Both the position numbers and the translations under genes were made by a program. Shown here piece by piece: positions 1 to 9,489 of a stretch of DNA of 64,000 nt. The DNA is taken from positions 142,906-206,905 of the forward strand of contig JACAAZ010000010.1 in the NCBI GenBank assembly GCA_013376995.1, read 5' to 3'. Below the pieces are notes generated by a model. The model searched no databases and was not told the DNA's origin. It saw only the letters and a list, made by a program, of their open reading frames with translations. Position 1 is the first letter of the stretch, and each line of letters starts with the position of its first letter. The DNA comes from Bacteroidota bacterium. GTDB lineage: Bacteria > Bacteroidota > Bacteroidia > Bacteroidales > UBA4417.

Positions 1-177
1 GAGTTTGATTGCAGCTACCCCGGCACCATCCTGACCACGGTTATGCTGCTTTTCCATTAGCAGATGCAGCTTATTGATACCATAGAGGTTGGTACCATAG
101 CGTGTGTAATAGTATTCGAGGGGTTTGAGGAGCCGTATCAGGGCAATACCGCATTCATGCTTGATTTGTTCACTCAT
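1..177 (-). CDS. purF: Amidophosphoribosyltransferase, N-terminal part (partial)
   Basis: Only the first 59 codons are in the window; the gene runs off the left edge. The protein starts MSEQIKHECGIALIRLL. The Cys of ECGI at residue 9 fits the N-terminal nucleophile of class II glutamine amidotransferases, although it is preceded by eight residues that would have to be removed. HNRGQDGAG at about residues 45-53 matches the HRGQ.GAG glutaminase motif of PurF. PurF makes phosphoribosylamine from PRPP and glutamine, the first step of purine synthesis. The ATG at 177-175 opens the frame. This looks like the longer Bacteroidota PurF-like form, but the catalytic PRPP half is not visible, so a PurF paralogue is possible. 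Confidence 0.8.
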   Translation of the reverse strand, partial: MSEQIKHECGIALIRLLKPLEYYYTRYGTNLYGINKLHLLMEKQHNRGQDGAGVAAIKL

Positions 178-300
178 TGAAGAAACGGTTTACTGAGGAT
201 TACCTACTTTTGAATTCCCGTAAATGAGTATGCAAAAGTAAGCATTTCCCGCTAAGGGCCCTTTTTATTCTTAATTTCCGGCATTAACCTTTTTTGTACA

Positions 301-765
301 ATGAACAATTCAACCATTCCGGCTATCAGACCGGCAAAACCAGAAGATGCGCTCCTGATCAGGGATTTTCAGCTTGAAATGGCCTGGGAAACAGAAAAGA
401 TCAGGCTTGATGGTGAAATAACATTGAAAGGTGTGCATGCAGTATTTGCAGATCCTTCAAAGGGCCGGTATTACATAGCCATGATCCAAAAAACAATTGC
501 CGGCTCCCTCCTTGTAACTCCGGAATGGAGCGACTGGAGAAACCGTCAGATCCTTTGGATACAATCCGTTTTTGTACTTCCGGAGTACAGGAAGCAAGGC
601 ATATTTAAAGCACTGTACAAAAATCTGCTTAAAGAAGTCATGGAAGATGAAACTGTAGGGGGTATCCGGCTTTATGTGGATAAAACAAACCTGCTTGCAC
701 AAAAAGTTTACCATCAGTTGGGAATGGATGGAGAACATTACAAGGTTTTTGAATGGATGAAGTGA
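301..765 (+). CDS. GNAT-family N-acetyltransferase
   Basis: The 154-residue protein is the usual length for a single GNAT domain. It opens with the first strand (IRPAKPEDALLIRDFQ). The acetyl-CoA pyrophosphate loop is visible as VLPEYRKQGIFKALY at about residues 92-106, matching the R/Q-x-x-G-x-G/A motif. The end, LYVDKTNLLAQKVYHQLGM, is the typical GNAT alpha4/beta region. It should transfer an acetyl group from acetyl-CoA to an amine; the substrate cannot be read. It is the only plus-strand gene between purF and a convergent T9SS cargo gene, and its stop lies 5 bases from the end of that gene. Confidence 0.85.
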   Translation: MNNSTIPAIRPAKPEDALLIRDFQLEMAWETEKIRLDGEITLKGVHAVFADPSKGRYYIAMIQKTIAGSLLVTPEWSDWRNRQILWIQSVFVLPEYRKQGIFKALYKNLLKEVMEDETVGGIRLYVDKTNLLAQKVYHQLGMDGEHYKVFEWMK

Positions 766-770
766 CCTAC

Positions 771-1964
771 TTATTTCTTGATGACCTTTTTAACGCTCAA
801 CGATCCAAAACGGTCATAGCAGAGCAACACATACATTCCTACAGGCAAATTGCTGGTTTCAACTGTGAACCTGCCTGTTGGGTTAAGATATTCACTTATT
901 ACCCTCCCGTGCATGTCAACCAGCTTGATATTCATAATTCCCCTTTCAGGAATGACTGTCAGTTCTGACATGAAAGGGTTTGGAAATACGGAAACACCCG
1001 AATTCAGTAGGTTGGGTTCAGGGATAGCGGATACAACACCTTCCTCGTTGTAAAAGGCCGAGTATGTATATTTATCATGTTCAATAAGCCAGATACGGTT
1101 CGGGCCACCGTAAGGAAACTCAAGTGCTGTATCACTCCAGCTGCTGTTGATGCGGAATTTGAATTGGATTTCACGTCCATCAATAAAACCTGGAATGGTA
1201 GTGGAATAAATGCTTGAATCGGAATTGGGAACCAGGCTCATAATATTCAATGTTCCATCCCAGCCATTAAAATCTCCTGCAATATCGACTGTATCAGTCC
1301 TTGGGTGGAAATTACCGGCTGTAATATATTTTGACATATTAACTTTAAAGGTAAGGCTGGCAAGAGATTGAACAGAATCATCCATAACCTGGATATCATC
1401 GATGGCAAGATAATCACCATCGGAGACAGTATTAAGCCTGAAACCAACATAAACCTGCTGATTGGCATATCCTGCATCTTTCAGGGATATTTCATGTTCC
1501 TGGAAGGCACCTGACTGCTCCCCATGGATTGTCAATACTGGCACATTTACAAGGCAACCATAGGGAGATTGAGTAGATGTTGAAATATAAACTTCAAAAT
1601 CATCTGGTTTTCCATTTGTCAGTGACATAGACTTGAATGATAAATGAGAAGCTTTCCCAAGAAAGATGGCAGGTGTTACAAACCAGTCATTAGCTGGTAT
1701 AGCCGGGTCATAGTTTGATGTAGCGATGGCAGCATGGGTATTTTCACCGGCCAAATACCTTACTAACCAGGCACTGTCAGCCAATGTGGAATCAGCTGCT
1801 TTCGCAGGAATACCCTTGTCAAAATTGGCCAATACATAACCCTGGAAAAGGTGGGCTGTATCTTCAAAGTTTTGATGGTACAACACTGCCTGGCTATAAG
1901 TTCTTCCTGAAAAACAGGAAAAGAGAATGATCAAAGCTATAAATGAACTCAGTTTGTAATGCAT
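771..1964 (-). CDS. Secreted T9SS cargo protein with choice-of-anchor J-like domain
   Basis: The 397-residue protein has a signal peptide (MHYKLSSFIALIILFSCFSGRTYSQ). Residues about 28-195 look like a choice-of-anchor J/MAM-like jelly roll: NFED at the start, NDWFVTPAI, and YLAIDDIQV at the end. Residues about 205-310 resemble an AMPK/CBM48-like Ig fold (VDIAGDFNGWDGT). The last 75 residues are a type A T9SS sorting domain, with SVFPNPFMSEL and LPVGMYVLLCYD. The protein is therefore probably exported by T9SS to the surface or medium. The binding target is unknown. It ends almost against the GNAT gene in convergent orientation. Confidence 0.8.
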   Translation of the reverse strand: MHYKLSSFIALIILFSCFSGRTYSQAVLYHQNFEDTAHLFQGYVLANFDKGIPAKAADSTLADSAWLVRYLAGENTHAAIATSNYDPAIPANDWFVTPAIFLGKASHLSFKSMSLTNGKPDDFEVYISTSTQSPYGCLVNVPVLTIHGEQSGAFQEHEISLKDAGYANQQVYVGFRLNTVSDGDYLAIDDIQVMDDSVQSLASLTFKVNMSKYITAGNFHPRTDTVDIAGDFNGWDGTLNIMSLVPNSDSSIYSTTIPGFIDGREIQFKFRINSSWSDTALEFPYGGPNRIWLIEHDKYTYSAFYNEEGVVSAIPEPNLLNSGVSVFPNPFMSELTVIPERGIMNIKLVDMHGRVISEYLNPTGRFTVETSNLPVGMYVLLCYDRFGSLSVKKVIKK

Positions 1965-2139
1965 GGCAATGTTTTATAAATAACTATCAAGAGAAGCATT
2001 CATTTTGGTGATGCAAAAAGCACCTAAAAAGGAACTTTCAGTAAGCAACCGGGCAAATTTACGAATTCATTTGCTTGGGTTAGCCTGACGAACAAAAGTA
2101 TATGAGCCGGGTTATGTTAAGAGATTATAAAACTTCAGA

Positions 2140-2147
2140 TAATTTTG
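2140..2147 (+). promoter_or_regulatory. Candidate -7 box upstream of the metallophosphoesterase gene
   Basis: TAATTTTG fits the Bacteroidota primary-sigma -7 consensus TAnnTTTG and lies 74 bases upstream of the ATG at 2222. I see no clear TTTG -33 element at the usual distance, so support is weak. Confidence 0.3.
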
Positions 2148-2221
2148 CACAGCTTTCTTATAAACTGTTCAACTTTGTTTGTTCCAATTGATTTACTTGC
2201 CTTCAGGCATAATACGGATAC

Positions 2222-3379
2222 ATGCGCCCAATTCAAATGATTGTTTTCCTTACTGTTGTTTTAAGCATCTATAGTGCAGTAAATTATTATATCTATAGCA
2301 GGGGATTGATGGCCATTCCAGCCGATTCCTCGTTTCGGCCATGGTATCCATGGCTGTACCTTTTCCTCTCCGGTTCCTATATCATTGCCCGTTTCCTTGA
2401 AAGGATGTGGCTTTCTCCTGTAAGCGATGTTTTTACCTGGATAGGCTCATTCTGGCTGGGACTGATGATTTACCTGTTACTGGCAGTAATTGCCATTGAT
2501 ATTATCCGGCTTATTCACCTGGTACTTCCCGTGTATCCACGGATATTCGGATCTGCTCCTTCAACTGCCCGTTTCTGGCTGTTCAAAGGGGCTATCATCC
2601 TAGCCGGCCTTGTGGTATTTGCCGGTTACATAAATGCTATGAATCCTGTTATTCGCAACCTTGACCTGAAAATCAGGAAAAAGTCAGAAAGACATAAGGA
2701 ATTAAAGATTGTATTGGCCTCTGATATTCATATGGGAACGCTTGTTGGTCCCAGTAGGACAGCTCGCCTTGTAAAACAGATCAATTCATTAAAACCGGAT
2801 TTGATCCTGTTCGCCGGCGACATGGTAGATGAAGATCTTGCACCGGTAATCAGGCACGATCTCGGAAGGTCTCTCAAGAAGTTGCAGGCACCACTGGGCG
2901 TCTACGCTATTACCGGCAATCATGAATACATTGGTGGTGCTGAAAAAGCTGTAAAATACCTCCAGGAACATGGAATTACATTCCTGAGAGATACATCAAT
3001 ACTGGTCGATAACAGTTTTTACCTGGCAGGCCGCGATGATAAGGATAAATCCCGTTTCAGCGGAAAACAAAGAAAATCACTGAGTGAAGTCCTGGAAGGA
3101 GTTGATAAAACCCGCCCCATTATCATGATGGATCACCAACCGTTCAAACTGGATGAAGTACAGGCTGCAGGTGTTGACCTGCAACTTTCAGGGCATACCC
3201 ACCATGGGCAACTCTGGCCTTTCAATTACATTACCAGCGCTATCTACGAACTAAGCTGGGGATACAAGCAGAAAGGGAATTCACAGTTTTATGTCTCTTC
3301 CGGGTATGGAGGCTGGGGCCCTCCCGTGCGACTGGGTAACCGTCCGGAACTAGTCTGTATCAAAATTACATTTGAGTAG
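2222..3379 (+). CDS. Membrane-anchored calcineurin-like metallophosphoesterase
   Basis: The 385-residue protein starts with about four hydrophobic segments (about residues 5-25, 45-60, 72-98 and 120-142), followed by a calcineurin-like phosphoesterase domain (about 160-385). All metal motifs are present: SDIHMG (D-x-H), AGDMVDED (GDxxD), GNHEY (GNHE), MDHQPF and SGHTHHGQLWP (GHxH). This layout matches the YkuE/YaeI-like family, some members of which hydrolyse UDP-diacylglucosamine or other membrane phosphoesters. The domain probably sits on one membrane face. The substrate cannot be assigned. Confidence 0.88.
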   Translation: MRPIQMIVFLTVVLSIYSAVNYYIYSRGLMAIPADSSFRPWYPWLYLFLSGSYIIARFLERMWLSPVSDVFTWIGSFWLGLMIYLLLAVIAIDIIRLIHLVLPVYPRIFGSAPSTARFWLFKGAIILAGLVVFAGYINAMNPVIRNLDLKIRKKSERHKELKIVLASDIHMGTLVGPSRTARLVKQINSLKPDLILFAGDMVDEDLAPVIRHDLGRSLKKLQAPLGVYAITGNHEYIGGAEKAVKYLQEHGITFLRDTSILVDNSFYLAGRDDKDKSRFSGKQRKSLSEVLEGVDKTRPIIMMDHQPFKLDEVQAAGVDLQLSGHTHHGQLWPFNYITSAIYELSWGYKQKGNSQFYVSSGYGGWGPPVRLGNRPELVCIKITFE

Positions 3380-3531
3380 ACTTGCTAAGTAGCCCTTTCG
3401 AATTAGGAGCATTGGAGATATTTCTTGAAAACATCAGAATCACCTGATATTAAAATCTCTAATACTAATATTCTCATCTTAATGCATTTTACATCCTGAC
3501 ACAGGCTCAACTTCGGGGCGATTTGAATTTT

Positions 3532-3552
3532 GAAATTTAAATTTTAAATTTC
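3532..3552. terminator. AT-rich perfect inverted repeat between convergent genes
   Basis: GAAATTTAA and TTAAATTTC form a perfect 9-bp inverted repeat around a 3-base ATT loop. It lies between the convergent phosphoesterase and M14 genes, so it could end transcripts from both sides. The stem has only two GC pairs and no long U-tract, so a strong terminator is not assured. Confidence 0.3.
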
Positions 3553-3587
3553 TCATTCTCTTTCACTAATGCCTTAAAATATTCAAC

Positions 3588-5363
3588 CTACCTCTCTAAT
3601 CCATCCATCGTCTTCCTGTCAATGATCCTTCCAACAGGGTAGAGATCAAAGTGCGAGTCCAGCCAGGGCGTTTTGCTGTAAAACCAATATAGTATAGCCT
3701 CCGGATCTGAAGCAAATTTCTTGTCAGTGGCTTTCAGAGATTCAAACTCTTTCTTCAAAATTGGATCCGCAGCAAGCATTCGCCTGGCCTCGGTTTCCAT
3801 CACATAGGATTCAAAGTATTCCTTTTGTTCCATGGTTGCATCAAAAAAGCCCCAGGAAGCAAATGAATCAGGAGATTTCGGTTCAAGCAGATGGGCGACA
3901 ACCCTAGCAGACCTCTGATTCATATCGACCAACATGGAGCCGGCAGGGAAGGTGAAAGCCTGAACAGAGTCTGTAACCTGGTAAGAAACCTTATGCCGGC
4001 CTTCGTATGATCCTTCACGCCATTTTACATTGTTAAAACGCGACATCCTAACCTGGATTGAGGCTTCTTTTTTCAAAGGCTCCATCCTGACACCATGTAG
4101 TTTGAGTCGATCTATCACCACACCCCATTCAGGAGGTATGATATAGGCTTCAGGAAGGTTAACGGTTGCATCTATTCTTGCTTTATCGAATGTCGGGATC
4201 TTCCAGGTAGCCGGTTTGCTGCGGTCATACTTGAACCATAATCCCCCTGACAGATCACTGGTGTCCATGGTATATTCGAATCCTTTAAAATCGGACATGA
4301 CACAGTCAGCGAATGATTCCTCCCAGTTAACAGGGAAAGGTTCACTCCTGAATTCTTTACCGGATGTATATTCATCAGCTGCTTTTTCAAGCTTTTTCAA
4401 ATTAGTATATTCTTTATCAAGCAGGCGAATTACAAGTTCCAGCATGGAATAGGTTGATTCTACGCGTGTTTTGTAAGGCTTTAGCATGTGGGTTTCAATC
4501 AGCAGTCCGGGCCTGTTCTGGACCAGCGTATAGCCCTGGCTGAGCATCGGGGGAGCAGGCCTTGACACAAGTCCCGATCTAGGGTCATGCCAGTTTCTGA
4601 ACTGAACATAGGGAAAAATGGGATAACCTCTTGATTCCATCTCCTTGCGCAAGTAATTGTCGCAAACATTGGCAGTCCAGTTGGAAAGGTTTTTCTCCAT
4701 ATTACCCTGCGTTTCCAGTGCATAGGTAAGCACATATTGGTAATCGGCACCATCCGTCACATGGCAATCAACAAAAAAATCAGGCAGCCATGAGTTGTAC
4801 AATTTCAGCCAGGCCTGCATTTCGGGGGCATCTGCCTTCATGTAATCCCTGTTAAGGTTCAGGTTCTGGGCAGTGACCCTCCAACCCATTTCTTCTGGGC
4901 CATTCTGGTTTATCCGATTATAGGGGCCAAACCTTTCATGCCCGTCAACATTGAAGATGGGAATGAATAAGATTGTGACATGATCCAACAAACTGTTGAG
5001 CTCCTTTTTGGTTAGTATATCACGAAGGAGCATCAATCCTGCATCCTTACCATCACATTCACCTGAATGGATACAAGCCTGAACCAGTAATACAGCATTC
5101 CCTGAAGCAGCAACGGATGCAGGTGTAGAATTCCCTCCCTTGTCCACAATCAGCAATGGCAAATCTCTTCCCTGCGGACTCAAGCCGAAAGAGAGATAAT
5201 GCACCTGTGGAAAGGTCCTGGCTAATTTTTGACAATATTCCACGGTTTCTGCATACCTGGGTGTGCGCATGCCACCTGAATTCTCAAAATAGGTTTCCAG
5301 CGACTGTGCCCGGGCACACCATGTCAGGCATATAATAGCAACAAGAATGATTGCAGTTTTCAT
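3588..5363 (-). CDS. Secreted M14-family zinc carboxypeptidase
   Basis: I chose the ATG at 5363 because it directly starts a signal peptide (MKTAIILVAIICLTWCARAQ); the frame could begin 5 codons earlier at a TTG. The 591-residue protein has the M14 zinc signature HSGECDGKD (His 99, Glu 102), the third-ligand region VDCHVTDG, the substrate-binding NLNRDYMKADAPEM, and LLIETHML, which carries the likely catalytic Glu. The peptidase domain occupies about the first 320 residues. The remaining about 270 residues are an extension I do not recognise. It should cleave C-terminal residues or peptidoglycan-type peptides outside the cytoplasm. No T9SS tail is seen. Confidence 0.85.
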   Translation of the reverse strand: MKTAIILVAIICLTWCARAQSLETYFENSGGMRTPRYAETVEYCQKLARTFPQVHYLSFGLSPQGRDLPLLIVDKGGNSTPASVAASGNAVLLVQACIHSGECDGKDAGLMLLRDILTKKELNSLLDHVTILFIPIFNVDGHERFGPYNRINQNGPEEMGWRVTAQNLNLNRDYMKADAPEMQAWLKLYNSWLPDFFVDCHVTDGADYQYVLTYALETQGNMEKNLSNWTANVCDNYLRKEMESRGYPIFPYVQFRNWHDPRSGLVSRPAPPMLSQGYTLVQNRPGLLIETHMLKPYKTRVESTYSMLELVIRLLDKEYTNLKKLEKAADEYTSGKEFRSEPFPVNWEESFADCVMSDFKGFEYTMDTSDLSGGLWFKYDRSKPATWKIPTFDKARIDATVNLPEAYIIPPEWGVVIDRLKLHGVRMEPLKKEASIQVRMSRFNNVKWREGSYEGRHKVSYQVTDSVQAFTFPAGSMLVDMNQRSARVVAHLLEPKSPDSFASWGFFDATMEQKEYFESYVMETEARRMLAADPILKKEFESLKATDKKFASDPEAILYWFYSKTPWLDSHFDLYPVGRIIDRKTMDGLER

Positions 5364-5643
5364 ATTTATCAATTTCAAATGAATTTACAAACCTAATAGT
5401 TTTTCCCGACAGTTACGGGGGCCAAAAGTCACCGCAGCAATGTTAATAACTTGCTAAATTTTTCTGTTAATGAGTAGACTCAGAAGCCTAAAATGCTATA
5501 ATTTTACTTTGGCAGGAGTGTTTTGGAGGATTCAAATCTGCCACATCTCGTTTTCTATTTCCGGGAAAATTGTTCCAGGATCATTTCTGTTTCTAACTAT
5601 TTAAACTTTAGTCCATTAGACTTTCACTCTCAAATCCTCCTAA

Positions 5644-8600
5644 ATGAAAACCCATTATTTTTTTGATGCTGTGGCAGGCATTTTCCTGCTGGCAATGACT
5701 ATTTTTATTCAAAATAATTCTCTGGCTAACAGCAAGGTATTTACCATCGGGCCTACAGCTCCAATTACGATTCCGGTAACCTGGTTCAGTCAAATTCCCA
5801 CTGCTGGAGATACCATTAAAATCCTTTCTACACGCACTCAAACTATTAAGTTTACCAATCTGACAGGTTCGGCAAATAGCCCTATTGTCATCATCAATTC
5901 AGGTGGGCAGGTCTGTATTAATGATTCCATTGTGTGGGGTGCCCTGACATTTGATAACTGCAAGTATATCAAGGTTTCAGGAAGAGGTTCTTCTTCCTGT
6001 TATTATGGCTTCAAACTCAGCGCTCATTATTGCGGTTTGAGCTTCGCCGAATTTAGCAGTGACTGCGAAGCTGAGAACATTGAAATCTATCATACTCTCT
6101 TCTTCGGAATCTATGCAAAGAAAGATTTCGGCGGGAACCCTCCTTTTCCATACCCACGTTTTAACAACCTTGTCATTCATGATGTATATATCCACAACGT
6201 CGAGGAAGGTATGTACGTGGGTGAAACCAAGTCACCGGGAATGGAATTCCATCATGTGCGCCTATACAACAATTTAGTGACGCAAACTGGAAGGGAAGCC
6301 ATTCAACTTGCCAATTGCGTTGAAGACGTTGAGGTCTATAATAATTTCTGTTCCTATGCAGGGCTTGCAGGTATTTATGCCCAGTCTAACAATTTACAGG
6401 TAGGTGGAAATACTATTGGGCGTTATTACAATAATATCCTGATACATGCCAAGGAAAATGGTCTGATATGCCTGGGTTCAGGAGATATCGAAGTATTCAA
6501 TAATTATGTCTCCGACAATGATGGAATTTATTGTGATAACAGAGAATTTAATACTCCATACTCTTCGATCAGTTTCAAAGGCAATTATTTCAGGAATACT
6601 ACTGGTAACGAGGTAATCATGAATGCCAACCAATTAAACGATTTCCATATAAGAAATAACTTTTACAATACCGACATACTATTTGCTCAACGTGGCAAAC
6701 CTAGTCCAGCTGTCTGGGACATAAGCGGGAATACCTATCAGCCACTGGACTCAATCAGGTACACTATTTCCAATGGAATATTTATTCCAGGCACTGGAAA
6801 TCCTTCATATTATAATGGACTGGGACCAGTTCCGGGGCTCTCACACCAGATGAACTGCACTCCGGTAATCGACTCCATCGGCCCTGTTATAGTGCAATTT
6901 GGAGATACCCTGTCAAAACCTATTATAGCTTCAACAGCCGATAATGATGCTCTCATCTTTACAATGATCAATCTTCCTTCATTCGCTCAATTCAATATTA
7001 CCGGGAATGGTCAGGCTGTATTATCCCTGCTGGGAAGTCAGCAAAACATGGGCGTTTATTATCCAACTTTGCTGGTGCATGATTCAAGTAACACGCAATA
7101 TGCAAGAGAAACCTTCAAACTTGCCATTAAAAACCCGTTAAACCACAACCCCCAGCTTTCCCTTCCAGGTTCAATTACCATGGAGAGTGTATCAAAACGA
7201 CACCTGAATGTTACAGCATCCGATCCGGATCATGATCCTATAACCTATACTTTTACCAATTTACCCGGGTTTATCACCTTTAATTCAACCACTGATTCTG
7301 CTTGGTTGGAAATCAAGCCGTTACTTGCGGATCAAGGTTTATATGATTTCACCATAATGGCAGATGACGGGTTTGGTTTCCCAAACTCAGCTGTGATTCA
7401 CCTGGTAGTGAACCCCGCTACACTCGTCCCTGGAAAGATTCTCTACCGTGTGAATTGCGCCGGACCGGAACTTGAAGACCAGCCGATAAATTGGCAGTCC
7501 GATGGAATACCCGTACCAGTATACGCCACGTCTGTAAGCAACGGAACAGGAAGTCATTCCTGGAGTGGTATCAACCAGACTGGTGCCCCGAATAATCTTT
7601 TCGGGCCCTTCAGGCATTATGGCCCTGCGCCACGTACCATGGGCTGGTCATTCCCTATACCCACGAATGGGAAATACCGGGTAAAACTCTTCTTTTCCGA
7701 ACGTTCTACGGAGGTGAATAATAATACGACGGGAACCTTTGATGTTTCCATTGAAGACAGCACGGTCCTGCATGCATTCAATATCTACAATTCTTCCGGG
7801 TATGCAGCCTGCTCCAGGCAATTCGATATTAATGTTTATGATGATGCCATCGATATTCAATTCATTCCAATTCTCAATGATGCCAAGATCAATGGCTTTG
7901 AGATCAGCCTGCTGGAAAAGTACAACAACCCTCCATCCATCCAGGGTTTAGGAAATATCGAGATGCCGGAGGGCAACACACTTGAAATGCCTCTCATAAT
8001 CACAGATGATCATTTCATCAACTGTGATAACCTGAATGTCAGCCTGCAGAATGCACCGGCTTTTATCGCGCTGCAACAGATAAACAACAACTGGAAACTA
8101 GTTTCAACACCCGGATATGCAGATGCAGGAATGTACAATACCATAATTCTTTCAGCCACTGACGGATGCCTTAGCAGGACCCTCTCTTTTAATGCTGTGA
8201 TATCTGATGTATTTATAAACACCCCACCTGTACTTTCAGGACTTTCTCCGGTATCCCTAAATGAAGGAGTTTCATTAACCTATCCCTTCAGTGCAACAGA
8301 TGCAGATAATCAAACTCTTACCTTTAGTTTTTCTTCGTTGCCTTCTTTTGTTCAGTACCAGCCAAATGGAAATGGCTTTGGGAAGTTCCTGATCAATCCC
8401 GGCTTCAACAACTCCGGCAGTTATGATATCCTTGTCACGGTAAGTGATACCTATGGCGCCACCGATTCAGATATACTGCACCTGGTTGTAGTAGATGTTC
8501 CTGAGATCGTTCGGATACCCCTGAATTCATCCATGATTACTGATCTTGTTCGTCCACCTTACGGCAGCACAAACTCCCCCAATTACCTGGTAGATGAACA

Positions 8601-9204
8601 AGGACTTAATCCCATGACCAACCAACATGCTGTAAGCCTCTCCTGGAAGCCATACTTTAATCTTACGGCAGCACCATACCTGGTTTATTTCAATCTTGGA
8701 GACGATTATATTATAAAAAAGATTTATCTGCACGACATGAATGCTGTTGCAGATCTCTTCGTCTCTTACGGCACTCCAGGCCAATGGATAAGCCTGTTTA
8801 CTGAACCCTGTAACTCATACAATGCCTGGAAGTTGCACGAAACAAATATTTCCACCCGTTATATCTGCCTTTCAATGACCACTTCGGTATACGCGGCGGT
8901 GAATGAAATAGCTGTATATGGATACCCTGATCCGCAAAAAAGCTCTGCCATTGAGCCAGTTGAACATTTAACAATAGATGCCCCGTCATTTTACCCAAAT
9001 CCCTGCAATAATATCCTTCACCTGGGTTCTTTAATTGAAAATTCTATTGTTGAATTGTATTCCATAACTGGTACCCTCGTAAATAAGACGAACTCCGCAG
9101 AAATCAACACCAGTCAATTGCCTGAAGGCGTGTATATTCTTTCAATAATAAATGGAAATAGTTGGCCTGTGACTAAAAAGATAGTTGTTAACCACAAACT
9201 ATAG
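5644..9204 (+). CDS. Large T9SS cargo: beta-helix, Ig/cadherin-like repeats and malectin domain
   Basis: The 1186-residue protein has a signal peptide. Residues about 90-370 are a right-handed parallel beta-helix with recurring N/G-rich rungs such as VHNVEEGMYVGE and VEVYNNFCSYAG. Residues about 415-590 hold two Ig/cadherin-like domains (DNDALIFTMINLPSFAQFN and SDPDHDPITYTFTNLPGF). A malectin-like carbohydrate-binding domain starts at about 598 (ILYRVNCAGPELED). Two more Ig-like repeats follow (about 765-955), then a discoidin-like stretch, and a T9SS type A tail (FYPNPCNNILHL, LPEGVYILSI). It is probably a surface or secreted polysaccharide-binding or lyase-like protein. No catalytic residues can be assigned. 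Confidence 0.8.
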   Translation: MKTHYFFDAVAGIFLLAMTIFIQNNSLANSKVFTIGPTAPITIPVTWFSQIPTAGDTIKILSTRTQTIKFTNLTGSANSPIVIINSGGQVCINDSIVWGALTFDNCKYIKVSGRGSSSCYYGFKLSAHYCGLSFAEFSSDCEAENIEIYHTLFFGIYAKKDFGGNPPFPYPRFNNLVIHDVYIHNVEEGMYVGETKSPGMEFHHVRLYNNLVTQTGREAIQLANCVEDVEVYNNFCSYAGLAGIYAQSNNLQVGGNTIGRYYNNILIHAKENGLICLGSGDIEVFNNYVSDNDGIYCDNREFNTPYSSISFKGNYFRNTTGNEVIMNANQLNDFHIRNNFYNTDILFAQRGKPSPAVWDISGNTYQPLDSIRYTISNGIFIPGTGNPSYYNGLGPVPGLSHQMNCTPVIDSIGPVIVQFGDTLSKPIIASTADNDALIFTMINLPSFAQFNITGNGQAVLSLLGSQQNMGVYYPTLLVHDSSNTQYARETFKLAIKNPLNHNPQLSLPGSITMESVSKRHLNVTASDPDHDPITYTFTNLPGFITFNSTTDSAWLEIKPLLADQGLYDFTIMADDGFGFPNSAVIHLVVNPATLVPGKILYRVNCAGPELEDQPINWQSDGIPVPVYATSVSNGTGSHSWSGINQTGAPNNLFGPFRHYGPAPRTMGWSFPIPTNGKYRVKLFFSERSTEVNNNTTGTFDVSIEDSTVLHAFNIYNSSGYAACSRQFDINVYDDAIDIQFIPILNDAKINGFEISLLEKYNNPPSIQGLGNIEMPEGNTLEMPLIITDDHFINCDNLNVSLQNAPAFIALQQINNNWKLVSTPGYADAGMYNTIILSATDGCLSRTLSFNAVISDVFINTPPVLSGLSPVSLNEGVSLTYPFSATDADNQTLTFSFSSLPSFVQYQPNGNGFGKFLINPGFNNSGSYDILVTVSDTYGATDSDILHLVVVDVPEIVRIPLNSSMITDLVRPPYGSTNSPNYLVDEQGLNPMTNQHAVSLSWKPYFNLTAAPYLVYFNLGDDYIIKKIYLHDMNAVADLFVSYGTPGQWISLFTEPCNSYNAWKLHETNISTRYICLSMTTSVYAAVNEIAVYGYPDPQKSSAIEPVEHLTIDAPSFYPNPCNNILHLGSLIENSIVELYSITGTLVNKTNSAEINTSQLPEGVYILSIINGNSWPVTKKIVVNHKL

Positions 9205-9360
9205 AAAAGCTGTTCGGCTTAACAAGGAATATTATGGAAAAGGAGCAATCAATGCTGAGATTTAGTTATCAAATGGGCAAGTCTCAGGTAACCTAAACCA
9301 GGATGAACCTTGAATCATGAACATTGTTAGTCAATGCATTACATGGATGTAACAAGTGGA

Positions 9361-9408
9361 TTAATCAATAATATCTTAGAGAACACCAATTCGCAAATTA
9401 TTGATTAA
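9361..9408. promoter_or_regulatory. Perfect 12-bp inverted repeat upstream of the PAS histidine kinase
   Basis: TTAATCAATAAT (9361-9372) is repeated exactly in inverse as ATTATTGATTAA (9397-9408) with a 24-base spacer, ending 81 bases before the kinase ATG at 9490. The half-sites are 36 bp apart, so it could be a two-site operator for the downstream gene or a hairpin. Confidence 0.4.
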
Positions 9409-9489
9409 CTTTATACTTGGTCTGCTTTTCTATTATTTTTTCTCATATGCTCAGTATAATTTTCTCTTCATTCAAAAAATGCCTTTTTC

